From the NCBI RefSeq assembly GCF_014646195.1, contig NZ_BMMZ01000001.1, positions 124,001-188,000 of the forward strand: a DNA stretch of 64,000 bases, given 5' to 3'. The notes beneath the pieces are model-generated. The model was not told the DNA's origin and did no database searches. It worked only from the letters and a program-made list of their open reading frames with translations. Of the stretch, positions 34,559 to 43,693 are shown one piece after another (position 1 is the stretch's first letter; every line of letters begins with the position of its first letter). This DNA comes from Microlunatus endophyticus (GTDB lineage Bacteria; Actinomycetota; Actinomycetes; Propionibacteriales; Propionibacteriaceae). The position numbers and the translations under genes are program-made.

Positions 34559-35260
34559 GTGTTCTCACAGCGGTTTACCAGGCTGGTTCACAAGAATCCC
34601 GATGTGACCACCACGAAGGGCGAGCCGACCTCCGCCGAGCCTGCCGACTGGGCGCCCCCGACCTGGACTCCGCCGACCTGGGAAGAAGTGGTGCGCGAGC
34701 ACAGCGCACGGGTCTACCGGCTGGCCTATCGGCTGACCGGCAACCCGCACGACGCCGAGGACCTCACTCAGGACGTGTTCGTCCGGGTCTTCCGTTCGCT
34801 GCACAAATTCCAGCCCGGCACCCTCGAGGGCTGGCTGCACCGGATCACCACCAACCTCTTCCTGGACGGCGCTCGGCGTCGCAAGAAGATCCGCTTCGAC
34901 GGTCTTGCCGAAGGCAGCGAGGAGCGTCTGGAGGGCGGCATGCCGGCGCCGGCCGAACAACTCGCCGATGCCGATCTGGATCATGACGTAGCCGCCGCGC
35001 TGGCCGCGCTGGCGCCGGAATTCCGCGCCGCGGTGGTGCTGTGCGACATCGAGGGCATGTCGTATGACGAGATCGCCGACGTCCTGGGCGTCAAGCTGGG
35101 CACCGTCCGCAGCCGGATCCACCGCGGACGCGCCCAGTTGCGTACGGCCCTGGCTCACCGCAGCCCGTCAGCGGAACACCGGCGCTATTTCGGCGTCGAC
35201 GCCGAGGACGGCCGTTCGCGGCTGCCGGCACCGATGACGGGAGCCCTGGGCACGTCGTGA
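34559..35260 (+). CDS. sigE: ECF RNA polymerase sigma factor SigE
   Basis: A 233-residue group 4 sigma factor. Region 2 is [20 protein letters not shown] followed by VFVRVFRS and [12 protein letters not shown]; region 4 is [20 protein letters not shown] plus [20 protein letters not shown]. These strings match mycobacterial SigE, which controls envelope and heat stress genes. I used GTG 34559; a TTG at 34544 and a GTG at 34604 are alternatives. It is coupled to the anti-sigma gene by a GTGA overlap. Confidence 0.94.
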   Translation: MFSQRFTRLVHKNPDVTTTKGEPTSAEPADWAPPTWTPPTWEEVVREHSARVYRLAYRLTGNPHDAEDLTQDVFVRVFRSLHKFQPGTLEGWLHRITTNLFLDGARRRKKIRFDGLAEGSEERLEGGMPAPAEQLADADLDHDVAAALAALAPEFRAAVVLCDIEGMSYDEIADVLGVKLGTVRSRIHRGRAQLRTALAHRSPSAEHRRYFGVDAEDGRSRLPAPMTGALGTS

Positions 35261-36756
35261 GACGACGATCATGTCGGGACTTCGCCGAGAGCCGTTCGGC
35301 GTACGTCGATGGTTACCTCGGGGAGAACGAACGGCAGGCATTGCTCGCCCACCTGTCCGACTGTGCGACCTGCCGGGAGGAGGTCGCTGCCCTGCAGCGG
35401 CTGCGGTCGCTGCTCACCGACACCGGCAGGCAGGCCGGCGTGCTGCCGGCCGACCTGACGTCGCGGCTGGCCGCCATCGCCGAGGCCGATGACGACCCGG
35501 ACCAGTCCAGGACCGTACGACTGCGAACCGTCTCACTGGCCGGCATGGCAGTCCTGCTGGTACTGATCACCGGTGTCGGCTACCTGGCTGCGCCTCCCGA
35601 ACGCGACGGAATCGCCGATCCCACCGCCGCCGTCCGGGCCGACTTCTCCAATGCCGTGTCCCAGCTTCCCCTGACCAGTCCTGCCGTTGCGGCCGCCCTG
35701 GCCGCAGATCCGCGCCGCCTCGGTGCCGGCGACACCGACCCCGACACAGACATCGATCCGGACCCGACGATGACCGGCCCCGCACTGGACCGGCAGCGGA
35801 TCGTCGAGTTGCTGCAGCGCGCCGAATGGGCCTCGGCCCGGGTGTCCTACTCCGGGATCCAGCGGGTGATCGCGCCGCGTGACGACCGGACCAGCGCCGC
35901 CGACGTCAGCATCGACTTCGCCCCGACCACCGGCAGCCGGGTCGTCGTACGATCTCTGACCGGCACCGCTGTGATCGGCGGCACGCTTCCGACGCCGGCC
36001 GCCTCGCGAATCGCGGCGAACGACCTGATCTCCGCGCTGGCCGCCCGGTTCCGGTTGACCGGCGACAGCGGCGGCACCGTGCTCGGCCGTCCGGTGATCC
36101 GCGTGCAGGCGTGGCAGCGGGACCCGGCGCTCACCCAGCCGGAGTCGGTCTGGTGGATCGACTCGGCCACCGGTCTGGTGCTGCGGCAGCAGCTGTACGA
36201 CCAGACCGGACGGCTGGTGCTGGCGGCCCGCTACACGCGTCTCGCGATCGAGCCGGCTGGCCCGTCGAGTCCCACTGTCCGCAACCTGCTCGCCGGGCCC
36301 ACGCCCGCCGCACTGCTGACGCGGCCGACCACCACGGCCACCTTCACCACGGCCAGCGCCGGCGAACTGTCCCATCAGGGCTGGTTCTGCCAGGCCGAAC
36401 TGGCCGGGATGCAACTGGTGCGGTTGCGTGCCGACGCTCCGGCCGAACCGGGCGTGCTGCACATGGTCTACACCGACGGACTGTCGACGGTCAGCGTGTT
36501 CGAGCGCCGTGGCCGGCTCACCGATCCGCCGTCGGCCTCGGCCTGGGATCCCACGCTCGCCGCCTACCGGGCCGATGCGATGGTCAACACCGCCACCTGG
36601 CAGTCCGGCACCGACGTCTTCACCGTCGCCACCGACGGTCCGACCGGACTCCGGGACAAGGTCGTCGCGGCGTTGCCCCACGATCCGGACGCCGGCCGAA
36701 CTACGATGGGCCGCATCCGAGCGGGCTGGTCCCGCGTCCTGCACGCGTTGGGATAG
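35257..36756 (+). CDS. Transmembrane anti-sigma factor fused to an RseB-like sensor domain
   Basis: A 499-residue protein. An N-terminal zinc-finger anti-sigma domain has His32-x3-Cys36-x2-Cys39 (HLSDCATC). A membrane span covers about residues 90-110 ([19 protein letters not shown]). The exterior part includes a MucB/RseB-like region ([32 protein letters not shown]) and a further C-terminal domain. It should hold SigE at the membrane and sense envelope damage. M. tuberculosis RseA is a short protein without the RseB part, so this one joins brake and sensor. Confidence 0.88.
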   Translation: MRRRSCRDFAESRSAYVDGYLGENERQALLAHLSDCATCREEVAALQRLRSLLTDTGRQAGVLPADLTSRLAAIAEADDDPDQSRTVRLRTVSLAGMAVLLVLITGVGYLAAPPERDGIADPTAAVRADFSNAVSQLPLTSPAVAAALAADPRRLGAGDTDPDTDIDPDPTMTGPALDRQRIVELLQRAEWASARVSYSGIQRVIAPRDDRTSAADVSIDFAPTTGSRVVVRSLTGTAVIGGTLPTPAASRIAANDLISALAARFRLTGDSGGTVLGRPVIRVQAWQRDPALTQPESVWWIDSATGLVLRQQLYDQTGRLVLAARYTRLAIEPAGPSSPTVRNLLAGPTPAALLTRPTTTATFTTASAGELSHQGWFCQAELAGMQLVRLRADAPAEPGVLHMVYTDGLSTVSVFERRGRLTDPPSASAWDPTLAAYRADAMVNTATWQSGTDVFTVATDGPTGLRDKVVAALPHDPDAGRTTMGRIRAGWSRVLHALG

Positions 36757-36759
36757 ACG

Positions 36760-38166
36760 ATGTCTGAGAACGGCGGGTCCGGCGGCAGCGATCGGCCGGA
36801 CCCGGGTTCTTTCCAGACCCCGGCCCGGCCGTACGACAACCCGGATCGGCCGCAGTTCCGCCCCGACTTCCACTCGCCGTACCAGAACCCGCCGCCGTAC
36901 CAGCAGCCGCCCGGTTACGGTCCGTTCGGACCGACTGCACGACCGACTGCACCGCCGAGCATCCAGCAGGCCCCACTGCGTCCGGCCACGAGACCACGCA
37001 GCGCCGGGATCCTGGTGATCGCCGCTGTCCTGGCGGTGCTGCTCGGCGGCGGCGCCGGGTATCTGGGAGCGCGTCTCGGCACCCAGCAGCAGTCCGGTAC
37101 GGCCGCGCCGGCCGCCTCCGCGCCGGCCCCCTCCGCGCCGGCCCCCCACCCGAAGTCGGCGACCAGCTCCGAGCCCAGTGCCGCTGCCCCGACCGCGGCA
37201 TCGGCGCCGAAGGACTCCGGTTCGCCGATCCCGCCCGGCCGCGGCAGCGCCGACACCGTCCGGATCGCTGCGCGGATGCTGCCCAGCACCGTCACGATCG
37301 AGGTGTCCGTCGGCTCCGAGGGCGAACTCGGCTCCGGCTTCGTCCTGGACGACGACGGCCGGATCATGACCAACAACCACGTCGTCGCCGACGCCGCCGA
37401 CGGCGGTTCGATCATGGTGACCTTCTCCGACGGCCACCGGTCCCGGGCCGAGATCCTCGGCCGCAGCCCGAGCTATGACCTGGCCGTGATCCAGGTCGCC
37501 GACCACGCCGGGCTGCACCCGGCCGACCTGGGCGACTCCGATCGTACGAAGGTGGGGGAGCCGGCGATCGCCATCGGTTCGCCGCTGGGCCTCGGCGGCA
37601 CGGTGACCGAAGGAATCGTCTCCGCGATCGACCGTCCGGTCGCCGTCGGAGACCCCGACTCCTCCGACGGCCAGGCCTACCTGAACGCGATCCAGACCGA
37701 CGCCCCGATCAATCACGGCAACTCCGGCGGTCCGCTGGTCAACGGTGACGGTGAGGTGATCGGCGTCGACTCCGCGATCCTGACCGGGTCATCGTCGGCC
37801 AGCGGCCAGGAGTCGGGCAACATCGGCATCGGATTCGCCATTCCGATCAACCAGGCGCGCCAGATCGCCGCGCTGCTGATCAAGGACGGCCATGCGACCT
37901 ATCCGGTGATCGACGCGACGGTCACCAGCGACGGATCCGACAGCGGTGTGCGGCTGTCCAAGGTCGTCCGTGGCGGAGCCGCCGATGAGGCCGGACTGCG
38001 GGCCGACGACGTCATCACCGCGATCGACGGCAAGCGGGTGGCCGAGAGCGAGGACCTGATCGTGGCCATCCGGACCCACCGTCCCGGCGACGTCGTGAGA
38101 CTGGAATTCAGGCGGAACGGAAGCTCTCACACGGTTCAGGTCCGCCTCGGGTCAAAACGGGGCTAA
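36760..38166 (+). CDS. htrA: HtrA-family PDZ serine protease
   Basis: A 468-residue envelope quality-control protease. A Pro/Tyr-rich cytoplasmic N-terminus (1-80) precedes one membrane span (about 83-104), a Pro/Ala linker, the trypsin-like domain with His207 (TNNHVV), Asp240 (SYDLAV) and Ser322 (GNSGGPL), and one C-terminal PDZ domain (about 375-460). It lies 3 nt after the anti-sigma gene and is likely part of the sigE operon and SigE response. Confidence 0.95.
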   Translation: MSENGGSGGSDRPDPGSFQTPARPYDNPDRPQFRPDFHSPYQNPPPYQQPPGYGPFGPTARPTAPPSIQQAPLRPATRPRSAGILVIAAVLAVLLGGGAGYLGARLGTQQQSGTAAPAASAPAPSAPAPHPKSATSSEPSAAAPTAASAPKDSGSPIPPGRGSADTVRIAARMLPSTVTIEVSVGSEGELGSGFVLDDDGRIMTNNHVVADAADGGSIMVTFSDGHRSRAEILGRSPSYDLAVIQVADHAGLHPADLGDSDRTKVGEPAIAIGSPLGLGGTVTEGIVSAIDRPVAVGDPDSSDGQAYLNAIQTDAPINHGNSGGPLVNGDGEVIGVDSAILTGSSSASGQESGNIGIGFAIPINQARQIAALLIKDGHATYPVIDATVTSDGSDSGVRLSKVVRGGAADEAGLRADDVITAIDGKRVAESEDLIVAIRTHRPGDVVRLEFRRNGSSHTVQVRLGSKRG

Positions 38167-38169
38167 CCT
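38164..38169 (+). promoter_or_regulatory. -10 element TAACCT for tatB, overlapping the htrA stop codon
   Basis: TAACCT begins with the TAA stop of htrA and ends 6 nt (TTCTGC) before the tatB ATG at 38176. tatB could therefore be transcribed leaderless apart from the sigE operon. Confidence 0.5.
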
Positions 38170-38175
38170 TTCTGC

Positions 38176-38625
38176 ATGTTCGATATGGGGGCACCGGAGC
38201 TGCTGGTGCTGGGGATGCTCGCGATCATCGTGTTCGGACCGGACAAACTGCCCGGCATCGCGCGCAAGGCTGCGAAGGCGATCAGCTACGTGCGGCAGAT
38301 GGCGGGCACCGCGCAGAACCAGCTGAAGAGCGAGCTCGGACCCGAGTTCGACGATCTCGACTTCCGCGACCTCAACCCCAAGGCATTCGTCCAGAAACAT
38401 CTGTTCAGCGACGTCGATCCACTGGTGACGGACCTGAAGGATCAGTTCAGCGACATCAGCAGCCTCGGCATGAGCACCGTCACCGAGGCCACAACGGCCA
38501 TCGACGACGCGAAGCGGCACGCCACGGCCCAATCGATCACGACCGGGAACGGCGTGGTCGCCACGATCATGCCGGCCCTGGCCGCTCCGCGGATCACCAC
38601 CCCGTACGACCCGGACGCGACGTAG
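38176..38625 (+). CDS. tatB: Sec-independent protein translocase subunit TatB
   Basis: A 149-residue TatA/B-family protein. It opens MFDMGAPELLVLGMLAIIVF, a short membrane span, then the hinge FGPDKLP and an amphipathic helix (GIARKAAKAISYVRQM). The Glu in PELL is typical of TatB rather than TatA, as is the longer tail. It works with TatC to export folded proteins such as the Tat lipoprotein at 554. Position after htrA matches mycobacteria. Confidence 0.92.
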   Translation: MFDMGAPELLVLGMLAIIVFGPDKLPGIARKAAKAISYVRQMAGTAQNQLKSELGPEFDDLDFRDLNPKAFVQKHLFSDVDPLVTDLKDQFSDISSLGMSTVTEATTAIDDAKRHATAQSITTGNGVVATIMPALAAPRITTPYDPDAT

Positions 38626-38629
38626 TCGA

Positions 38630-39634
38630 TCACGGGTAACCAAGGACCTCGGGGCGCTTGCGCATCCAGGCCAGCACCGAGGCGACACCGTCGGCGAGGT
38701 CGTGTTCGGCCTTCCACTCCAGCACACGTTCAGCCTTGCTGACGTTGGCATAGGCGCCCACCGCGTCGCCCGGCCGGGGTGGCGCAGTGCGGGTCGGGAT
38801 CGGTGCGCCGGACACCCGTTCGACGGTCCGAACCAGTTCGCCGATGGTGACGCCGGAGCCGGTGCCGATGTTGATCACGGTGCTGGTCGCGTTCAGCTCG
38901 GCCAGCACCCGGTCGAAGTCCTCGACGGCCCGGACGTGGGCGCGTGCCAGATCCCAGACATGGATGTAGTCACGGATCCCGGTCCCGTCGGCGGTGGGGT
39001 AGTCGGTGCCGGTGATGATGAATTCCGGCAGTTGACCGAGGGCGACCCGGGCCAGGATCGGTACGACGTGGGTCGGGTCGGCGTTGTAGACGCCCGATTC
39101 CAGGTCGGGATCGGAGCCGATCGGGTTGAAATAGCGCAGGATGATCGTCCGCAGCTCGGTCGCGGCGGACAGGTCGATCAAGATCGACTCCAACATGGCC
39201 TTCGTCCGCGCATACGGCGACTGCGGCGCCAGCGGCGATTCCTCGGTCACCTCGAAGGTCTCGGTCGGGGCGTACAACGACGCGGACGAGCTGAACAGCA
39301 CCCGCGGCTTGCCCAGCCGGGTCAGTTCGTCGAAGAGCACCAACGATCGCGCGACGTTGTTGTCGTAATAGCCGTACGGCTCGGCGACCGACTCCGGGAC
39401 CACCACCCGGGCCGCCATGTGGATCGTCGCACCGAGGTCGGGATGATCATCGACGATCCGTCGCAGCAAGCTGCGGTCGGCGATATCGCCCTGGTAGAAG
39501 ATCCGGTCCCGCACGAAGACCCGCGGGCCGATCTCCAGCGAGTCCAGGATGATCGGGGTGTGCCCGGCCGACTCCAGCGCCTTGGCGGTTACCGAGCCGA
39601 TGTAGCCGGCACCACCGGTGACCATCACCTTCAT
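38630..39634 (-). CDS. galE: UDP-glucose 4-epimerase
   Basis: A 334-residue short-chain dehydrogenase-type epimerase. VTGGAGYIGS at residues 5-14 binds NAD, SSSAS holds the catalytic Ser, SPYARTK supplies the Tyr-x3-Lys pair, and RYFNPIGSDPD is the sugar-nucleotide site. It interconverts UDP-glucose and UDP-galactose for galactose use and wall glycans. It is 36 nt downstream of mrp on the same strand. Confidence 0.93.
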   Translation of the reverse strand: MKVMVTGGAGYIGSVTAKALESAGHTPIILDSLEIGPRVFVRDRIFYQGDIADRSLLRRIVDDHPDLGATIHMAARVVVPESVAEPYGYYDNNVARSLVLFDELTRLGKPRVLFSSSASLYAPTETFEVTEESPLAPQSPYARTKAMLESILIDLSAATELRTIILRYFNPIGSDPDLESGVYNADPTHVVPILARVALGQLPEFIITGTDYPTADGTGIRDYIHVWDLARAHVRAVEDFDRVLAELNATSTVINIGTGSGVTIGELVRTVERVSGAPIPTRTAPPRPGDAVGAYANVSKAERVLEWKAEHDLADGVASVLAWMRKRPEVLGYP

Positions 39635-39670
39635 GGTTGGGACCCGTTCGTGGTTGGGATCGGGGGCGAC

Positions 39671-40864
39671 TCAGCGGCCGACCGGCTGCAGGTTGAGCTT
39701 GCGGCCGGCGAGCCCGCGGCCCTTGCGGAGCAGGGAATCGGCAAGGCCGGTGACCGCGGTTGCCGAGGGCTGTGCCGGATCGCTGCCGACGATCGGCTCA
39801 CCGGTGTCACCGCCGGCGCGCAGCTGCGGGTCCAGCGGGATCCTGGCCAGCACCGGGACGTCGTAGCCGAGCCGGGTGCCCAGGGTGGTCGCGACCTCGT
39901 CCCCGCCGCCCGAACCGAACACGTCGTAGCTGTGCTGTTTGCCGCAGTCCGGGCAGGTGATGAGCAGGTAGGACATGTTCTCCACCACGCCGATCACCCG
40001 CTGGTTGACCATGGAGGCCATCGTCCCGGCGCGTTCAGCGACCTCCGCGGCCGCCTGCTGCGGGGTGGTCACCACGATCACCTCGGCATTCGGCAGCTTC
40101 TGGCCGACCGAGATGGCGACGTCGCCGGTGCCGGGGGGAAGATCGAGCAGCAGGTAGTCCAGGTCACCCCAGTAGACGTCGGCCAGCATCTGGTGCAGCG
40201 CCCGGTCCAGGATCGGCCCGCGCCAGGCGACCACCTGGTCCCGGCGCGGCTTGAGCATGCCGATGCTCATCACCTTGAGCCCGTTGCCCTGCTCGACCGG
40301 GACCGGCACGGGCATGATCATGTCCTCGACGGAGGTCGGCCGGGCGTCGGCGATCCCGAGCATCGCGGGCACCGAATGGCCGTAGATGTCGGCGTCCAGG
40401 ATGCCGACGGTCTGACCGCGGGCGGCCAGCGCCATCGCCAGGTTGACCGTCACCGATGACTTGCCGACGCCACCCTTGCCGGACGCGATCGCGATCACCT
40501 TCGTCAGCGACTCCGCCCGCGCGAACGGGATGTCCTTCTCGGTCCGACCACCCTGCAGATTGTCCCGCAGCGAGGCCCGCTGCTCGTCGCTCATCACGCC
40601 CAGGCTGACCTCGACCTGCTCGACGCCGGCCACACTGCTGGCCGCCGCTGTGACATCGCGGCGCAGGGTGTCCTTCAGAGGGCAGCCGGCAACGGTCAGC
40701 AGGACCTCGATCTCGGCCCGGCCGCCGTCGCTGATGTCGATCCGCTTCACCATGCCCAGCTCGGTGATGGGTTTGCGGATCTCCGGATCGTTGACTCCTG
40801 CCAGCGCCTTGGTGATCTCGGTCACCAACGGATGGTCGGGGGTCAGCGTCTCAACATCTGGCAT
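39671..40864 (-). CDS. mrp: Mrp/ApbC family iron-sulfur cluster carrier ATPase
   Basis: A 397-residue protein with an N-terminal MIP18/DUF59 domain (residues 1-100, Cys61 in VAGCPLKDTL) and a ParA/MinD-type ATPase domain. The deviant Walker A GKGGVGKSSVT starts at residue 129. LITCPDCGKQHSYD holds the CxxC pair that binds an Fe-S cluster at the dimer interface. It likely delivers Fe-S clusters to apoproteins. The start ATG 40864 is supported by TAGGCT 7 nt upstream. Confidence 0.94.
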   Translation of the reverse strand: MPDVETLTPDHPLVTEITKALAGVNDPEIRKPITELGMVKRIDISDGGRAEIEVLLTVAGCPLKDTLRRDVTAAASSVAGVEQVEVSLGVMSDEQRASLRDNLQGGRTEKDIPFARAESLTKVIAIASGKGGVGKSSVTVNLAMALAARGQTVGILDADIYGHSVPAMLGIADARPTSVEDMIMPVPVPVEQGNGLKVMSIGMLKPRRDQVVAWRGPILDRALHQMLADVYWGDLDYLLLDLPPGTGDVAISVGQKLPNAEVIVVTTPQQAAAEVAERAGTMASMVNQRVIGVVENMSYLLITCPDCGKQHSYDVFGSGGGDEVATTLGTRLGYDVPVLARIPLDPQLRAGGDTGEPIVGSDPAQPSATAVTGLADSLLRKGRGLAGRKLNLQPVGR

Positions 40865-40871
40865 GTCGACC

Positions 40872-40877
40872 AGCCTA
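40872..40877 (-). promoter_or_regulatory. -10 element TAGGCT for mrp (leaderless)
   Basis: TAGGCT on the minus strand is followed by 7 nt (GGTCGAC) and the mrp ATG at 40864. It overlaps the stop region of the DUF1003 gene. Confidence 0.55.
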
Positions 40878-41414
40878 ATCGGCCTTGCGAACCGGGCGGT
40901 CATGGGACCGATCGTGCGGATCGTCGAGATCGGCGAGGATGGCGCGCAACTCGTTGCGCAGCTCGGTGCGCAGATAGTCCCGGGTCGCCAGGTCGCCGAC
41001 CGACATCCGCAGGGACGCGATCTCCCGGGCCAGGAAGTCCATGTCGGCACGGGACTGCGCGGCCTGCTGCCGGTCCTGGTTGAGCGCCACCCGGTCCCTG
41101 GCCTCCTGCCGGTTCTGGGCGAGCAGGATCAGCGGAGCGGCGTAACTGGCCTGGGTGGAGAAGAACAGATTCAGCAGGATGAAGGGATAGGGATCCCAGC
41201 GGAAGCCGTACAACCCGACCAGATTGAGGACCACCCAGACGATCACGAACATCGTCATGTAGAGGATGAATCTCGCCGTCCCCATGAACCGGGCGAACGC
41301 CTCCGCGAAGTCGCCGAACGCCTCCGGGGAGAGCCGGAGCCTCGGCACCAGAGAACGCTGCCGGGCACCGGGGATGTTCAGCCGCTCCGGCTCACGCTCG
41401 CGGGCCCGGGCCAT
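40875..41414 (-). CDS. DUF1003 membrane protein
   Basis: A 179-residue protein with two membrane spans (FILYMTMFVIVWVVLNLVGL; ILLNLFFSTQASYAAPLILL) and a coiled-coil-prone C-terminal region rich in Gln, Arg and Asp. The motif RWDPYPFILLNLFFS is diagnostic of DUF1003, function unknown. Its ATG shares one nucleotide with the MgtE-type stop (TGATG), so the two are coupled, as in M. tuberculosis Rv1231c/Rv1232c. Confidence 0.9.
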   Translation of the reverse strand: MARAREREPERLNIPGARQRSLVPRLRLSPEAFGDFAEAFARFMGTARFILYMTMFVIVWVVLNLVGLYGFRWDPYPFILLNLFFSTQASYAAPLILLAQNRQEARDRVALNQDRQQAAQSRADMDFLAREIASLRMSVGDLATRDYLRTELRNELRAILADLDDPHDRSHDRPVRKAD

Positions 41415-42694
41415 CAGCGCACCTCCTCGGCGTCGCTCATGGCGTCGAGCTGATCACCTCGCCAATCGGCCGGCAGCACATGGTCAAGGACGTCGTCGAC
41501 GGTGACCGCGCCGATCAGCCGGCCCTCCTTGTCGACCACCGGCGCGTTGACCAGGTTGTAGGTCGCGAAATAGCGGCTGACCGCGTGCACGTCGGCCTGG
41601 TCGGTGAGCGGCTCGAGCTCGGAATCGACCACCGCCGACACCAGGGTCGACGGCGGTTCTCTCAACAGACGTTGGAAATGCACGCCGCCCAGGAAACGTC
41701 CCGTCGGCGTCTCCAGCGGCGGCCGGCAGACGAAGATCATCGCCGCCAGCGCCGGAGACAACTCCTCCTGGCGGACCAGTGCCAGCGCATCGGCGACGGT
41801 CGCGTCCGGGGAGACGATCACCGGTTCCGGGGTCATCATGCCGCCGGCGGTGAATTCGGCGTAGGTCAGCAACCGCCGCAGATCATCGGCCTCGTCCGGC
41901 TCCATCTCGCCGAGCAGCATCTCGGCCATCTCGTTAGGCAGTTCGTTGATCAGGTCGGCGGCGTCGTCGGCGTCCATCTCCTCCAGCACCGAGGCCGCCC
42001 GTTCCACGTCCAGAGCCTGGATCAGCTGGACCTGTTCGTCCTCGGGCAGCTCCTCGAGCGCGTCGGCGAGTTTTTGATCATCGAGGGCGGAGGCGACCTC
42101 GGAGCGCCGCTCCGGGGTGAGGTCGTGCAGTTCGCGCGCGACGTCGGCCGCCTTCATGTCCTCCATCTCGGCCAGCAACTGCTCGGTCGCCTGGCCGTAC
42201 GCCCCCAGTCGCGCCGCGATATCGGCCCAGTCCAGGATCGCCACCTGGGCCCTGCGGCTGAATGCGCGGCCCAGGCGGCCGCGGGAGGCCTCCCGGACGG
42301 CGACCTCGGAGATCTCCCAGTCCGACGTACGGATCTGGTGCATGGCGACGTCGAAGATCACCCAGGTGCCGGGATTCGAGGGCCGCGTGATCCGCTGGTC
42401 GAAGAGGTCCTCCACGACCATCGTTTCGGATTCGCGGCGGGCGAACCGGCGGGTGTTGACCACACCGGTGGTGACGATCTGCACGGCGTCGACGCTCCGC
42501 ACCCGGGCCATCGGAATGAAGATCCGATGCCGGGCGAACAACTCGACGACCAGACCCTTGACCCGGGGTGGTCTGCTCAGCGTGCGTTCGGTGATCAGGA
42601 CGTCGCGCAGCCTGCCGATCGTGTCGCCTGCATCGTCGAGGATCGGCAATCCACGGATCCTCGAGATGAATACCGAAGAAGTGGACCCGTTCAC
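41414..42694 (-). CDS. MgtE N-domain / CBS-pair protein lacking the channel
   Basis: A 426-residue protein. The first about 140 residues look like two PRC-barrel-like units (RGLPILDDAGDTIGRLRDVL). An MgtE N-terminal superhelical domain follows (ARELHDLTPERRSEVASALD; DEQVQLIQALDVERAASVLE), then a CBS pair (about 285-415). There is no membrane domain, so it cannot itself transport Mg2+. It probably senses Mg2+ or nucleotides and acts on a partner, perhaps the coupled DUF1003 protein. The GTG start has TAATCT 6 nt upstream. Confidence 0.92.
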   Translation of the reverse strand: MNGSTSSVFISRIRGLPILDDAGDTIGRLRDVLITERTLSRPPRVKGLVVELFARHRIFIPMARVRSVDAVQIVTTGVVNTRRFARRESETMVVEDLFDQRITRPSNPGTWVIFDVAMHQIRTSDWEISEVAVREASRGRLGRAFSRRAQVAILDWADIAARLGAYGQATEQLLAEMEDMKAADVARELHDLTPERRSEVASALDDQKLADALEELPEDEQVQLIQALDVERAASVLEEMDADDAADLINELPNEMAEMLLGEMEPDEADDLRRLLTYAEFTAGGMMTPEPVIVSPDATVADALALVRQEELSPALAAMIFVCRPPLETPTGRFLGGVHFQRLLREPPSTLVSAVVDSELEPLTDQADVHAVSRYFATYNLVNAPVVDKEGRLIGAVTVDDVLDHVLPADWRGDQLDAMSDAEEVR

Positions 42695-42700
42695 GCGGTG

Positions 42701-42706
42701 AGATTA
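42701..42706 (-). promoter_or_regulatory. -10 element TAATCT for the MgtE/CBS gene (leaderless)
   Basis: TAATCT on the minus strand is followed by 6 nt (CACCGC) and the GTG start at 42694. Confidence 0.6.
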
Positions 42707-42734
42707 CCGCTTCGCCACCGGCAGAGCCCAACTG

Positions 42735-43664
42735 TCAGATGCTGCGGATGGCGCCGGTCGGCAACAGGGCGTGCACACCCCAGGTCTGGTTGGCGATCTG
42801 GGTCACGCGCATACTCACCGTGGCACTGGCCATCGCCAAGGCCTCGGCCCGGGTGATGGCGTACGTCGCTGCCAGCCAGTCGATCATCGACGACAGCGCG
42901 ATCGCGGCGGCCTCGTTGAGATCGGCCTCGAAGCCGAAGGTGATGCGTCCGGCCGGAGTGATCGCGTACACGCTGTCCAGGGCCGGCTCGTCGACCAGGT
43001 CGAGGGTCATCGTCGTCGTCATCCCGCACTCGATCGCGGTCCCGGACACCTCGCCGTCGCCCTGGACGGCGTGGCCGTCGCCGACCGACAACAGGGCGCC
43101 CTCGACGGCGACCGGGATGAACAGCGTCGACCCGGCAAGCAGGTCCCGGCAGTCGATGTTGCCCGCGCCGACCGGTCGCGGTGGCGTGGTCGAGTGCTCA
43201 CCCGGCTCGGCCGGGGCGACCGCCACCACGCCGAGGAACGGGTCGGTCGAGGTGGCCAGGCCCAGTTGGTTCGTCGCGGTCCGGGTCTGGTTGTTGATCG
43301 TCCAGATCAGCCGCGCGCCGTCCTCGGGCTTGAGCCCGAGCCGGGTGTTCAGCGGGGTCTCGCGCAGAGCGGCGCCGGTGAATCCCCAGTCGTCGGGCAC
43401 CAGCGAGTCGAAACGCACTGCCAGCGACTGACCGGGCTTCGCCCCCTCGACCGCGATCGGTCCGACCAGGCAGTGCCCGCGGGCCTCGCCGAAGAACCGC
43501 GGCGGCAGCTCGCCGTCGGCGCTCGGCGTTCCGACGTGACCGCCGGAGTCCAGGGTGTGCACGACAACCGTGTCGCCGGGGGAGACGGTCAGCACCGGTT
43601 CGAGATCCCGGGAGAAGTAGTTGATCGCGGTGGCTTTCGTGGTGTCGAGGTGGTGGGTTGCCAT
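42735..43664 (-). CDS. Acetamidase/formamidase family amidase
   Basis: A 309-residue enzyme of the FmdA/AmdA family, which hydrolyses short amides to acid and ammonia. Motifs include VSPGDTVVVHTLDSGGHVG, PPRFFGEARGHCLVGPIAVEG and GDGHAVQGDGEVSGTAIE, the last holding metal ligands. ATG 43664 has GGAGC upstream. It is 29 nt after a peptide-type ABC permease on the same strand, which suggests that the importer brings in an amide or amide-containing peptide. Confidence 0.9.
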   Translation of the reverse strand: MATHHLDTTKATAINYFSRDLEPVLTVSPGDTVVVHTLDSGGHVGTPSADGELPPRFFGEARGHCLVGPIAVEGAKPGQSLAVRFDSLVPDDWGFTGAALRETPLNTRLGLKPEDGARLIWTINNQTRTATNQLGLATSTDPFLGVVAVAPAEPGEHSTTPPRPVGAGNIDCRDLLAGSTLFIPVAVEGALLSVGDGHAVQGDGEVSGTAIECGMTTTMTLDLVDEPALDSVYAITPAGRITFGFEADLNEAAAIALSSMIDWLAATYAITRAEALAMASATVSMRVTQIANQTWGVHALLPTGAIRSI

Positions 43665-43693
43665 GGTGCTCCGTTCGGGGATGGGGTGGGGGT

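Noticed and set aside
35533..37716. 727-codon open frame on the minus strand across the anti-sigma and htrA genes
   Set aside because: The plus strand carries clear zinc-finger, RseB-like and HtrA motifs in coupled genes. The minus frame is Arg/Gly-rich low-complexity sequence typical of the shadow of GC-rich genes.
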